From contig CAUJGP010000015.1 of the NCBI GenBank assembly GCA_963170155.1, positions 1 to 64,000 of the forward strand: 64,000 nucleotides of DNA, read 5' to 3'. The notes beneath the pieces were generated by a model. The model made no database searches. It saw only the letters and a program-made list of their open reading frames with translations, and was not told where the DNA came from. The stretch's first letter is position 1. Each line of letters begins with the position of its first letter. Shown piece by piece: positions 1-7,458 of this stretch. This DNA is from Bdellovibrionota bacterium (GTDB taxonomy: Bacteria; Bdellovibrionota; Bdellovibrionia; Bdellovibrionales; Bdellovibrionaceae). The position numbers and the translations under genes are program-made.

Positions 1-186
1 ATCAAACGAATAAAAGAAGTGCTGTTTACATATCTAGTCTTGGCGCGAACACCGGGGATGCAAGTCGCTGGAATCGGCCACTACCCCAAAACTGGGGCAA
101 TGGAGAGGTCTATCCAAAATCAACTTGCTTTCTTACAGAAGTATCAAAATCACTTGCTGTGGGTTCTCGTATTTTGTAGGACATTT

Positions 187-405
187 TTAACCAATTTTTT
201 TCCATTTAATGTCTGGTTGTCGTCCCGTCTCCATGCAGTCTTTTAAGTAGAGATTAATCAGAGTTTGGTAAGGCACTCCAGATTTATCTGCAAGTTTTTG
301 AAAGTACGCAATGATGTCTTCATCCAAACGAATTGTAGTTCTGGATTTTAGCTTTTTTGCGTAAGGATTTTTGACAGATTTTGAAAAATCATATTCTTTT
401 CTCAT
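187..405 (-). CDS. brnA: BrnA-family antitoxin (ribbon-helix-helix)
   Basis: Short 72-residue basic protein read as the antitoxin of a BrnT/BrnA toxin-antitoxin pair. The middle carries a ribbon-helix-helix signature (TTIRLDEDIIAYFQKLA) followed by GVPYQTLINLYLKD, the pattern of BrnA/CopG-like DNA-binding antitoxins. In this family the antitoxin dimer neutralises BrnT and represses the operon. It lies 3 bases after the toxin gene and in the same direction; toxin-first order is usual for brnTA. A perfect palindrome upstream of brnT is the obvious operator. Function is inferred from family motif and gene order. Confidence 0.85.
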   Translation of the reverse strand: MRKEYDFSKSVKNPYAKKLKSRTTIRLDEDIIAYFQKLADKSGVPYQTLINLYLKDCMETGRQPDIKWKKIG

Positions 406-408
406 AAA

Positions 409-684
409 TCACCTCTTATATTTTGCTTGTTCGTTTTTAGTCGCTTTTCGTGCGGATATAATCCGAATAATTTCATCGTTTTCTTTATAAACATGAACGA
501 CAACGAGCAACTTCGTTTCGGAACTCATGCCGAGAAGAATGTATCTATCTTCATCTACTGAATGGTCAGGGTCTGAAATTAGTCTTGCAGAATTATCGTA
601 AAAAACAGTTTCAGCTTCTTCAAAAGAAACACCATGCTTTTTTTTATTGGCCAGATTTTTTGAATTATCCCAAACGAAAATCAT
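409..684 (-). CDS. brnT: BrnT-family toxin (DUF497 ribonuclease)
   Basis: Protein of about 91 residues starting MIFVWDNSKNLANKKKHGVS, the typical BrnT/DUF497 opening (F.WD..K...N..KHGVSF). It continues with EEAETVF, a DHS..EDRY..LG block and the C-terminal IRIISARKATKNEQ segment that defines the family. BrnT proteins are small RNases that inhibit translation. The reading frame extends upstream to 735, but that longer start lies inside the palindrome at 712-736; the family start at 684 is preferred although no strong Shine-Dalgarno is visible. Forms an operon with the antitoxin gene 3 bases downstream. Confidence 0.87.
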   Translation of the reverse strand: MIFVWDNSKNLANKKKHGVSFEEAETVFYDNSARLISDPDHSVDEDRYILLGMSSETKLLVVVHVYKENDEIIRIISARKATKNEQAKYKR

Positions 685-711
685 AGAATCATGGTACCAT
701 GAGAAAATGGC

Positions 712-736
712 TTTGTACACATAGTATGTGTACAAA
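712..736. promoter_or_regulatory. Perfect 12-bp-arm palindrome, likely BrnA operator
   Basis: TTTGTACACATA (712-723), a single central G, then TATGTGTACAAA (725-736): a perfect inverted repeat 28 bases upstream of the brnT start. On the minus strand it contains TACTAT, which could serve as a -10 box, so a bound repressor would block transcription. BrnA-type antitoxins autoregulate their operon by binding palindromes; the link here is by position only. Confidence 0.7.
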
Positions 737-832
737 ATGGTGAATATGTCTCCACCCCAACAAAATCAAGCACTTAGCTTGGGTGGATACCAAAAGATAA
801 TGTCCTTCCTGACACATCCTTTACACTTTATA

Positions 833-933
833 CCGGAGATATGGGTTACACTTTTCTACTCAAGGAGGAAAATTCATGGGTTGGAAAGAGTGTAAAGCAT
901 GTAACCGTTATAAACTGTAAACAATGTCTCCGG
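833..933 (+). mobile_element. Remnant of an IS481-like element (MITE-like)
   Basis: An 18-base end CCGGAGATATGGGTTACA (833-850) and its inverted partner TGTAAACAATGTCTCCGG (916-933) match at 15 of 18 positions. Between them a strong Shine-Dalgarno (AAGGAGG) precedes an ATG at 876 that encodes MGWKECKACNRYKL and stops at 920. The MGWKEC start resembles the first residues of IS481-family transposases; the rest of the gene is missing. It reads as an internally deleted element whose 5' gene end was joined to the right terminus. It lies about 80 bases beyond the 3' end of tRNA-Ala. The rest of 737-1009 holds only a 7-bp inverted repeat (TCCACCC/GGGTGGA, 751-787). Confidence 0.5.
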
Positions 934-1009
934 AATGGGCCACGAAAGTATTGAATTTTCTTATCGAAAGCCTTTTGGTCTTTTGGCGACTTCGACCTCA
1001 GAAGAAAAA

Positions 1010-1085
1010 TGGTGGACGTGACAGGAATCGAACCTGCGACCCTCAACATGCCATGCTGATGCTCTCCCAACTGAGCTACACGCCC
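1010..1085 (-). tRNA. tRNA-Ala (anticodon GGC)
   Basis: 76-nt cloverleaf on the minus strand, acceptor GGGCGTG paired with CACGTCC, discriminator A and encoded CCA (1010-1012). The third acceptor pair is G-U, the alanine identity element. D arm GCTC/GAGC, anticodon loop ATGGCAT giving GGC, T arm GCAGG-TTCGATT-CCTGT. Confidence 0.97.
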
Positions 1086-1387
1086 TTTACTTTTTTGAAT
1101 ACTAAAGTAAAAATTTCTGACATCTTACAAAACCGAATTTCAATCTATTGTACTATCGTAATGAAGCAAAACTCTGCCAATGCCAATAAACTATTTTGTT
1201 TGTTTATATGATTGCTATTTTAACAACACACGAAGCACAAAACTCCAGCATCATTTGAGAAATAGTGGAAGCAAACGAGTAAATCAAGTTTTATTTTATT
1301 GATCTTGTTAAGCCCTTGGGACTAGGATTTCTGCTTCATAGATGTAAAAAGCGCCAACAAAATAAAGGCTCTTTTTTAAGATGCTAA
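1086..1387. other. Intergenic region, no gene seen
   Basis: AT-rich stretch between the divergent tRNA-Ala gene and the small exported protein at 1440. It should hold the tRNA promoter. No ORF with a convincing start or family motif was found. Confidence 0.5.
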
Positions 1388-1410
1388 AGTAGAGTTATAA
1401 GAACTCTACT
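1388..1410 (+). repeat. Perfect 9-bp inverted repeat upstream of the 1440 gene
   Basis: AGTAGAGTT (1388-1396), loop ATAAG, AACTCTACT (1402-1410), about 30 bases before the ATG at 1440. No T-run follows, so it is unlikely to be a terminator; it could be an operator or a 5'-UTR hairpin. Confidence 0.5.
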
Positions 1411-1439
1411 TTGTACGATGCAAAAATTTGGAGGTTCCA

Positions 1440-1922
1440 ATGAGATTGATATTATTTTTAGCAACCGTTTTTTTGGTTTCATTACAAGTCAGCGCCAAAG
1501 ATATGAGTCATCGCCTAGGAATTGGTCCCAAAAGTCCTTTTTCCTTCGCTCTTCCCGCTCTCGCTATCCATTACTTCCCAAACTCAGAATATGCTTTCAC
1601 AGGTGCTCTGGGAATTAACACAGAACAAAATGCCTCAAAACTCGGACTCCAAGGAGGCATTCGACGAATTTTATTTGAAGAAAAAAATATGAATTTCTTT
1701 ATTGGAGGTAATCTCGGATTGATTTCCCACGAGCTTGCGGGAGAGAATCAATCGGGGTTTGAGCTACTAGCGATTGCAGGGGGTGAGTTCTTTTTTCAAG
1801 AACTTGAAAACTTAGGATTCAACTTTGATTTTGGAATTGGAGTGAGCAGCTTAAAAAAATCCAATCGCTTTTTTACACTCGCTAATGCACCAGTTTCCGC
1901 TGGAATTATATTCTACTTCTAA
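1440..1922 (+). CDS. Small exported protein, possible outer-membrane beta-barrel
   Basis: 160-residue protein with a clear signal peptide (MRLILFLATVFLVSLQVSA, cleavage near SA-KD). The mature part alternates glycines with short amphipathic stretches (GALGIN, GLQGGIRR, GGNLGLI, FDFGIGVS) and ends in aromatic FYF, features of small outer-membrane barrels with a C-terminal aromatic residue. The ATG at 1440 is chosen because GGAGG at 1430-1434 sits 5 bases upstream; the frame opens earlier at a TTG. No family was recognised, so the barrel idea is inference from composition. Confidence 0.6.
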   Translation: MRLILFLATVFLVSLQVSAKDMSHRLGIGPKSPFSFALPALAIHYFPNSEYAFTGALGINTEQNASKLGLQGGIRRILFEEKNMNFFIGGNLGLISHELAGENQSGFELLAIAGGEFFFQELENLGFNFDFGIGVSSLKKSNRFFTLANAPVSAGIIFYF

Positions 1923-1966
1923 GCGCTTACATATAAGAACTCTCTACTAATGAAAAGGTTACTTTT

Positions 1967-2347
1967 ATGAAAACTATTATCAAAACAGAAAATGCTCCTC
2001 TGCCTGTGGGCCCTTATTCCCAAGCGGTGAAAGCAGGCCCTTTCCTCTTTTGCTCAGGCCAAATTGCTATTGATCCAAAAACAAACCAAGTGCAATTGGG
2101 TTCTGTTGAAGAACAAACAGAACTTGTAATGAAAAATATTGATGCCGTTCTTAAAGCAGCAGGGGCTGAATGGAGCCAGATCGTCAAAACGAATATCTTC
2201 TTAATGAGTATGGACGACTTCCCAAAAGTGAATGAAATTTATGGACGATATTTTCCTGCTCATCCACCGGCACGATCAACTGTAGCCGTGGCCTATCTGC
2301 CAAAGGGAGTTAGTGTTGAAATTGAAGTTACGGCTCTTATTTCATAA
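1967..2347 (+). CDS. ridA: RidA family enamine/imine deaminase
   Basis: 126-residue YjgF/YER057c/UK114 protein at the family's usual length. It hydrolyses reactive enamine/imine intermediates released by PLP enzymes, in the cytoplasm as a trimer. Diagnostic segments: APLPVGPYSQAVKAG near residue 10, LFCSGQIAIDP, NIDAVLKAAGA, and the C-terminal PPARSTVAVAYLPKGVSVEIE carrying the conserved Arg and Glu. AAGG lies upstream of the ATG. The last 35 bases overlap the next gene, which suggests coupled translation. Confidence 0.93.
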   Translation: MKTIIKTENAPLPVGPYSQAVKAGPFLFCSGQIAIDPKTNQVQLGSVEEQTELVMKNIDAVLKAAGAEWSQIVKTNIFLMSMDDFPKVNEIYGRYFPAHPPARSTVAVAYLPKGVSVEIEVTALIS

Positions 2348-2894
2348 ATATACTTTACTTATAATTATACCCGTTATTCTAGGCGTTTCTTATTTTTATT
2401 ATCGAGAAACAAGATTGATTTTGCAAACTCCCATTGACGCTTGGGAATCAGACAGCACAGCTGATTGTGCTGTTGTTTTAACTGGAGGACCAGGGCGAGT
2501 AAAAGAAGGGCTTGATCTTCTTGTGCGACGGCAGGTTCAAAGAGTTATTATTTCTGGAGTCAACCCACAAGTTAATTTAAGAGATCTCTATCCTCAATTG
2601 GCGCTCTATCCTCAAATTAATGAGCAAGATCTTGTCTTAGAAAGGCGCTCTGAAACTACTTATGGGAATGCCCAACAATCTCTTCCGATAGCAGAGGCAC
2701 TCCAATGTCGAAGCGTACTCCTAGTAACGTCTTATCTTCACATGAATCGAGCTCATCAGACTTTTTCATCGAGCTATCCTCCAGAAATCAAAGTCAGACC
2801 TTATTCCATTGCTGGAACTGATTTTCCACCTCATCATTGGGATTTATTTATGGAAGTCATAAAAACTTGGTTTTATGATCTTTGGGCCTATTAA
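2313..2894 (+). CDS. DUF218 (YdcF/SanA/ElyC-like) membrane-anchored protein
   Basis: About 193 residues: one N-terminal membrane helix (residues ~13-30) and a DUF218 domain, seen in ADCAVVLTGGPGRVKEGLDL, RVIISGVN, the ERRSETTYGNA block and LLVTSYLHMNRA. Members such as SanA and ElyC affect envelope integrity and envelope polysaccharide metabolism; the reaction is not established. The likely start is a GTG at 2313 with GGGAG just upstream, inside the end of ridA; no ATG near the N-terminus would keep the membrane helix. A bidirectional terminator follows 70 bases downstream. Confidence 0.8.
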   Translation: MLKLKLRLLFHKYTLLIIIPVILGVSYFYYRETRLILQTPIDAWESDSTADCAVVLTGGPGRVKEGLDLLVRRQVQRVIISGVNPQVNLRDLYPQLALYPQINEQDLVLERRSETTYGNAQQSLPIAEALQCRSVLLVTSYLHMNRAHQTFSSSYPPEIKVRPYSIAGTDFPPHHWDLFMEVIKTWFYDLWAY

Positions 2895-2964
2895 AAGACC
2901 TTCTCGCTAGGCAAGAAATCATCCAATGATGATCACACCCTTATTTAAGAGAGGCTCAAAATAA

Positions 2965-2994
2965 AAAACCGTTGTATTCTCAACAACGGTTTTT
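2965..2994. terminator. Bidirectional intrinsic terminator
   Basis: AAAACCGTTGT (2965-2975), 7-base loop, ACAACGGTTTTT (2983-2994). The A-run on one side and T-run on the other suit both converging genes (DUF218 on plus, XRE regulator on minus). Confidence 0.88.
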
Positions 2995-3030
2995 GCCATT
3001 CGGTCATTCAATTACTTTTGACCTGAGAGA

Positions 3031-3294
3031 CTATCTTTTTAAAGAAGCCTCAACTTCAGAGCGATATTGTTTTAACAACATCTCTGTCACTTCTTTTTTA
3101 GAAAGTTTTAAACTATCACAAAGTTGTGACATCACTTGAAGTGGAGGAGAACAAAGTCCTCTTTCCCAGTTTGACACGAATTGTGGACTGGAATATCCCA
3201 AAGTGCGGCTCAAATCAGATTGAGTAATGTTCAACTCAATTCTACGTTTCGCAAGAATAGTTCCGATTGTGTACTTGTTTTTTGCCTTTGCCAT
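3031..3294 (-). CDS. XRE-family helix-turn-helix regulator
   Basis: 87-residue protein consisting almost only of a Cro/C1-type helix-turn-helix: ILAKRRIELNITQSDLSRTL, then YSSPQFVSNWERGLCSPP as recognition helix and following turn, then LCDSLKLSKKEVTEML. The start is the ATG at 3294 (MAKAKNKYTIG), with GGAGAGGG upstream; the frame opens further upstream at 3354 but that extension is not family-like. The target is unknown. It is a single-gene unit between terminators at 2965 and 3427. Confidence 0.82.
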   Translation of the reverse strand: MAKAKNKYTIGTILAKRRIELNITQSDLSRTLGYSSPQFVSNWERGLCSPPLQVMSQLCDSLKLSKKEVTEMLLKQYRSEVEASLKR

Positions 3295-3426
3295 TTTCCC
3301 TCTCCTATCGTGGAATGCATGTTTATTGATTGCAACAACAAATTTTGTCAACAATATTTGTGTTGTCTGATAACACGACTCTTCAAAATTTGTTTAGCTT
3401 TTTCTTTACAGGAAGGATTTTTTTCC

Positions 3427-3453
3427 AAAAAGTGACATTTTTTGTCGCTTTTT
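3427..3453. terminator. Intrinsic terminator after the Mla-like operon
   Basis: AAAAAGTGACA (3427-3437), T5 loop, TGTCGCTTTTT (3443-3453), with one G-T pair. A/T runs on both flanks make it usable in both directions; it lies downstream of the LolC/E-like gene on the minus strand. Confidence 0.75.
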
Positions 3454-3549
3454 GTATTTTTGAATGAAAATAGAGAATTAGCTCAACTAAAGCTCCAAGA
3501 AAAGGACTCGACAGTCCTCGAAGAAGTGTAATGAGAGGAGCCGGAGATA

Positions 3550-4785
3550 TTAATTTGAACGAAGAGCCTCTGAAGGTTTCAGTTTTAAAATACGATTCAT
3601 TGAAATACGAACGGCCCAATAAATAACCAATATTGCGAATCCAAACACTACAGTTAAAAATAAAAAGTCCACTTTTGCAGGAATTTCACTATCATAGTAA
3701 ATATCTGGAAGCACACGAAGAGGATTGTATTCTAAATAGAGGGATAATAATACTCCCATCAAAGCCCCTACCCCCAAACCAATACCAGCTAAATAAAGGC
3801 CTAAACGCTGAAAAAGGTCTCTAAGACTTCTTTGTGAAAATCCGACAGACATCAAAAGTCCCATTTCTTTTCGCTTTTGTGTCATCAATAAAGTCAAGAC
3901 AGACCAAATAGAAAATGTTGTAATAAGAGCACTCAAACCCAAGAAGGTCCCCAACATCAGTTTTTCCAATTTCAAAGCTAAAAAAACGGCTGAATTTCTC
4001 TCTCGCCAAGTTTCAATACTTAAATCCTTATAAGAATCCAATGACTTTTTAAAGTCACCGGCATCATAAGGATCTTTTAGCCAAACATCAAAACCCACCT
4101 TTCGGCTTCCCGCTTTAGAAAAATTGACCAGGGCTTTACCTCTTTGAAAGAGCAACATTTGAGCATCCAGCTCAGCCACATTTGTCGAAATAATTTGTTT
4201 GACCATCACTTTAGCAAAAGGTGGGTTCTCCCCTTGAGCCATCAATAAACTTTCAGGAGGAAGAACCGTAATATAATCTCCCTCATAAACATTCATCTGC
4301 TTAGCCAAACTAACCCCTAAAATCACCTCATCCTGATCAGGAGTTTCAAAATGATGAGAGGCGCTCTGATGAGCCTGTCGAGGCAGTTCTGAGAGTTTTT
4401 TTTGCATGGACTCTAGAGTTGCTGCGGTCACACCTCTCGCCACGGCCCCATGAAAAAAACCATCCACAGTACGCAAAAAGACGTCTTGACGATCAAAAGG
4501 CTGAAACTCAATCTTCTTTCTTTGATTTTGAAAGGTTGAAATAATTTCATGAGATAAAACCTCTGAATCATCCGTGTTTCTATTGAACTCCACAATAAGG
4601 TGTGGCTCTAAGGCCAAAATACGCTGGTTAATATTGAGATGAAGCCCCGACATCACGCTCAAAACCAAGATGAAGGCCATAATTGCGACTCCAATGCTAG
4701 ACATTGAAAGCCACGCAATTTTTTTAATCAGCGAACCTGCTCTTTGTGAAAATAAATATCGTTGAAAGAAAAACCATGACAACAT
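3550..4785 (-). CDS. LolC/LolE-like ABC transporter permease (FtsX/MacB type)
   Basis: 411-residue inner-membrane permease of the lipoprotein-releasing type. The N-terminal helix (IGVAIMAFILVLSVMSG, ~residues 33-49) is followed by a large periplasmic domain with the family motif VARGVTA, then three C-terminal helices including SALITTFSIWSVLTLLMTQK and the coupling segment RKEMGLLMSVGFSQ. LolC/E extract lipoproteins from the inner membrane with the ATPase LolD; no LolD is in this window. It is the last gene of the Mla-like operon, 31 bases after the MCE gene, which hints at a role in envelope lipid or lipoprotein traffic. Its actual substrate is unknown. Confidence 0.8.
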   Translation of the reverse strand: MLSWFFFQRYLFSQRAGSLIKKIAWLSMSSIGVAIMAFILVLSVMSGLHLNINQRILALEPHLIVEFNRNTDDSEVLSHEIISTFQNQRKKIEFQPFDRQDVFLRTVDGFFHGAVARGVTAATLESMQKKLSELPRQAHQSASHHFETPDQDEVILGVSLAKQMNVYEGDYITVLPPESLLMAQGENPPFAKVMVKQIISTNVAELDAQMLLFQRGKALVNFSKAGSRKVGFDVWLKDPYDAGDFKKSLDSYKDLSIETWRERNSAVFLALKLEKLMLGTFLGLSALITTFSIWSVLTLLMTQKRKEMGLLMSVGFSQRSLRDLFQRLGLYLAGIGLGVGALMGVLLSLYLEYNPLRVLPDIYYDSEIPAKVDFLFLTVVFGFAILVIYWAVRISMNRILKLKPSEALRSN

Positions 4786-4816
4786 GTCAAGAGAGTAGGC
4801 TTCCTTACCCTAGAAA

Positions 4817-5779
4817 TCAATCTCCAGCTGGCACGCGGCGCTTTGTTTCTTCTTTTCTTACATCGTCGACACTGCTTCTAAGAAAAATTGATTTCTGAAG
4901 TGCTTTCAATAAAACAACAGTCTCATCGAGAGCTTCGACGGCACGGCGACTGGTTTTTGGCAACTGAGGAGCCATTTCAATAATGGTCGGAGTTAAAAGT
5001 TTAAAATTTTCCGTCAGAACAGCAAGATTTTGCAGGAGATTTATCATATCCTGACTTAACTCTGGAGCTTTCTCCTGAATGACCGGAATCATATGATTCA
5101 AATGATTCGTGGTTATTGACAGATTTCCTAGCACCGTTCCCAGATTGTCTTTACGAGTCGCCTGTCGACTCAACTTGATGACTTCTTCAGACATTGTATT
5201 GAGGTTCCGAACCAAGGGCTCCACTTGATCAATGGTTTTAACAAAATTTTCTGTCCGGTGAGTGCTTGTAAAAGCTTCAATCAAAAGTCTTGCATTCGTT
5301 AACAGCCCATTCAGTTTTGATAAGTAATCGCTTAAATGACGCCCACTCAAAATCGTCATGATATCCATTGTCTCATGAGCTGACAAAACCGCCCGATCTT
5401 GAATTTCTGGAGAAGTGCTTGAACCCACTGTGACCTCCAGAACACGTTCGCCAATAACAAAAGGACGAATCAACTGAGCTTTACTATCTTCTCTGATTTT
5501 CGGTTTGAATTTCTCCAAGACTTCAAAATTCACTCTAATTTTATTATTCTCCAGAAGATCAACTTTATCAACGCTCCCTGCTCTCAGTCCCGCAATCCGT
5601 ACTTCTGTTCCAGAATGCACGCCCTCAGCATTTTCAAAATCAGTTACCAATTGGATTTTCGGAGCAAACCAATTTCTTTTAATAGCTACAAATACCGCGC
5701 CCACGACGCCACTCACGACAAAAATCATTACAAAGAGGCCAGAAACTCTTTCAAACTTATTAAAATTGATGGCAATCAT
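4817..5779 (-). CDS. MlaD-like MCE-domain lipid transport protein
   Basis: 320 residues: an N-terminal membrane anchor (~12-33), one MCE domain (~40-115, from QLVTDFENAEGVHSGTEV through IGERVLEVTVG), and a long helical tail of ~170 residues with heptad-like leucines. MCE proteins form periplasmic rings or tunnels that carry phospholipids between membranes. The start ATG overlaps the ATPase stop (ATGA, 5776-5779), so translation is coupled. The assignment to an Mla-type system rests on the permease and ATPase immediately upstream. Confidence 0.85.
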   Translation of the reverse strand: MIAINFNKFERVSGLFVMIFVVSGVVGAVFVAIKRNWFAPKIQLVTDFENAEGVHSGTEVRIAGLRAGSVDKVDLLENNKIRVNFEVLEKFKPKIREDSKAQLIRPFVIGERVLEVTVGSSTSPEIQDRAVLSAHETMDIMTILSGRHLSDYLSKLNGLLTNARLLIEAFTSTHRTENFVKTIDQVEPLVRNLNTMSEEVIKLSRQATRKDNLGTVLGNLSITTNHLNHMIPVIQEKAPELSQDMINLLQNLAVLTENFKLLTPTIIEMAPQLPKTSRRAVEALDETVVLLKALQKSIFLRSSVDDVRKEETKRRVPAGD

Positions 5780-6486
5780 AGACCAACCGCCTCTCTATTC
5801 ACCGGATGTAAATAAATCTGTCCCCCTTCAAAAAAGATAGAACTCGTTTCAATTTGTCGAATAAAAGACTCGTCATAAGATGAAAAAATCACAGTGTGTG
5901 TTTTTTTGGCTTTTCTCAAATCATCCATGCAATCACAAAACAAATCCACTTGGGGCTTAGAAAGGCCTACGGTCAAATCATCTAAAAGTAAAACTTCTGG
6001 CTCCATGAGCAAAGAACGAATCAAGCACGTCAATTTTCGAACACCCCCAGGAACATTCGCGGGACGAACATCTTTGGCTTTATGAAGCGTGAATTTATCA
6101 ATGTAATAGTCAACACGATCTCGAGCCTCTTTGGCAGAACAAGCATTATGATACTCTAAAGGTAAGAGAAGGTTGTCCATAATGGTTCTGTTGCTGATAA
6201 GACCCCCAAGATCAAAAGTGTAACCAATTTTCAGGCGATAAGGGAGAAACTCTTCAAAGCTGAGGTCACTCACATTGATCTCATTCATTTTTATCTGACC
6301 CATCGTGGGAAGTTGTAACCCCGCTAAGAGTTGTAAAAGCGTTGAACGGCCTGAGCCTCGATCTCCCCGCAAAGAAATGGTCTCTCCAAGAGGAAAAGCC
6401 AAGCTCGAGCGTTCCAACACGAGATCACTATTTTCAAATCCAAAACTAACATCGCAAAACTCAATGCTCTTGATTAAACAATTCAT
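5776..6486 (-). CDS. MlaF-like ABC ATPase with degenerate catalytic motifs
   Basis: 236-residue ABC ATPase placed where MlaF would be, overlapping both neighbours by 4 bases. The fold signatures align, but key residues differ: Walker A is GDRGSGRST (41-49) with Arg47 in place of the phosphate-binding Lys; the signature is VPGGV (145-149) instead of LSGGQ/M; Walker B VLLLDD (165-170) ends in Asp170 in place of the catalytic Glu; the H-loop position is Tyr204 (SSYD). In the family these residues bind and hydrolyse ATP to drive lipid transfer. Either hydrolysis is slow or absent here, or a second ATPase powers the permease. The domain assignment is firm; activity is open. Confidence 0.8.
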   Translation of the reverse strand: MNCLIKSIEFCDVSFGFENSDLVLERSSLAFPLGETISLRGDRGSGRSTLLQLLAGLQLPTMGQIKMNEINVSDLSFEEFLPYRLKIGYTFDLGGLISNRTIMDNLLLPLEYHNACSAKEARDRVDYYIDKFTLHKAKDVRPANVPGGVRKLTCLIRSLLMEPEVLLLDDLTVGLSKPQVDLFCDCMDDLRKAKKTHTVIFSSYDESFIRQIETSSIFFEGGQIYLHPVNREAVGL

Positions 6487-7301
6487 AAGACACCCATGTT
6501 CACTAATTGATTGAGGTAAAACAAAGCTGTGGTTGCTAAGTTGAAAACAGTGACATAAATAATGCTATTCACCACCGCCCTCGTTGTGGCTTGCGGAACT
6601 TCATGGGGACTGCGATTGACGAGTAAGCCTTGATAACAACTCACCACAAAGATAATCATTCCGCCAAAACCTGTTTTTATTAAAAATAAAAAAATATCTT
6701 CTGCGGCGAGGGCGGCAATTAAAGAATCGCTATAAAATTGCAAGGGCATGTCTTGAAGAAGGCGTGTAAATAAATAACCACCAAAAAGAGCGATAACAAT
6801 ATAATAATAGGCAAGACAAATAACACTGATCACCCCTCCTAGGATACGAGGAAAAACAATAAAACTCAGAGGGTTGATGCCCATCGCCTCCAGAGCTTCA
6901 ATTTCTCGATTGGCTCTCATGTTTCCGATTTCAGAGGCTACGGCAGTTCCTGATCGCGCAATCACCACCAGAGCAGTTAATAAAGGACCTACTTCTCGCA
7001 CAATGATGACCACCAATAAATTCCCGATCATCGAAGTTCCACCCAAAAGAGACAACTGGGCTGAGCTTTGGAGTATCACAATCGATCCTGTTGCTAAAGC
7101 TAGTACACTGATAAGGGGCATGGCCTGCCAACCCGTAAAGTAAATTTGCGAAGAAACAACTCTGAATACCGTTCTCAACCCTTGGGATTGATCATAGATC
7201 GTCGCTCGGATGGCATAATAAACCATCATGAAAACACGCACGGTGTATTCAATGTTTTCATTCACTTTTCGACCAAGAGTATCAATTGCTTTAACAACCA
7301 T
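6483..7301 (-). CDS. MlaE-like lipid ABC transporter permease
   Basis: 272-residue MlaE/YrbE-type permease. Hallmarks: the VIIVREVGPLLTALVVIARSG loop, then GNMRANREIEALEAMGINP (coupling helix) and FPRILGGVIS. Five or so hydrophobic segments span the inner membrane. With the ATPase and MCE protein it forms the core of a phospholipid transporter that maintains outer-membrane asymmetry in known systems. First gene of the operon; the promoter should lie in 7302-7393. Its stop overlaps the start of the ATPase gene. Confidence 0.9.
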   Translation of the reverse strand: MVVKAIDTLGRKVNENIEYTVRVFMMVYYAIRATIYDQSQGLRTVFRVVSSQIYFTGWQAMPLISVLALATGSIVILQSSAQLSLLGGTSMIGNLLVVIIVREVGPLLTALVVIARSGTAVASEIGNMRANREIEALEAMGINPLSFIVFPRILGGVISVICLAYYYIVIALFGGYLFTRLLQDMPLQFYSDSLIAALAAEDIFLFLIKTGFGGMIIFVVSCYQGLLVNRSPHEVPQATTRAVVNSIIYVTVFNLATTALFYLNQLVNMGVL

Positions 7302-7393
7302 AATTCCTCAAATTTCTTATCGGAAAAATGATTTAAGAAATAAGATCATTGATAATAATTGATACTAAAACAAGACTTGGGACATATTATTGA

Positions 7394-7423
7394 TCGAGCT
7401 TCATGGCCTTGGATGAAGCTCGA
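7394..7423 (-). terminator. Strong 11-bp hairpin between operons
   Basis: TCGAGCTTCAT (7394-7404), 8-base loop, ATGAAGCTCGA (7413-7423). It lies downstream of the 7459-8961 gene. The T-run expected of an intrinsic terminator is missing, so it may instead be a processing or attenuation structure. Confidence 0.45.
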
Positions 7424-7458
7424 CTCTCTCGACTAAGACGAATAACCTGTTTTTTAAT

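Noticed and set aside
19-246. 75-codon plus-strand frame at the left end
   Set aside because: It overlaps the end of brnA, has no ribosome binding site or family motif, and its codon use does not look coding.
751-787. 7-bp inverted repeat TCCACCC/GGGTGGA upstream of brnT
   Set aside because: Short arms with a 23-base loop; likely chance, not called as a separate feature.
846-1211. Reading frames on both strands across tRNA-Ala (846-1070 minus, 924-1211 plus)
   Set aside because: They run through a clear tRNA gene and the element remnant; both are by-products.
3383-3619. 78-codon minus-strand frame overlapping the end of the LolC/E-like gene
   Set aside because: No family motif; it spans the terminator at 3427 and overlaps a well-supported gene.
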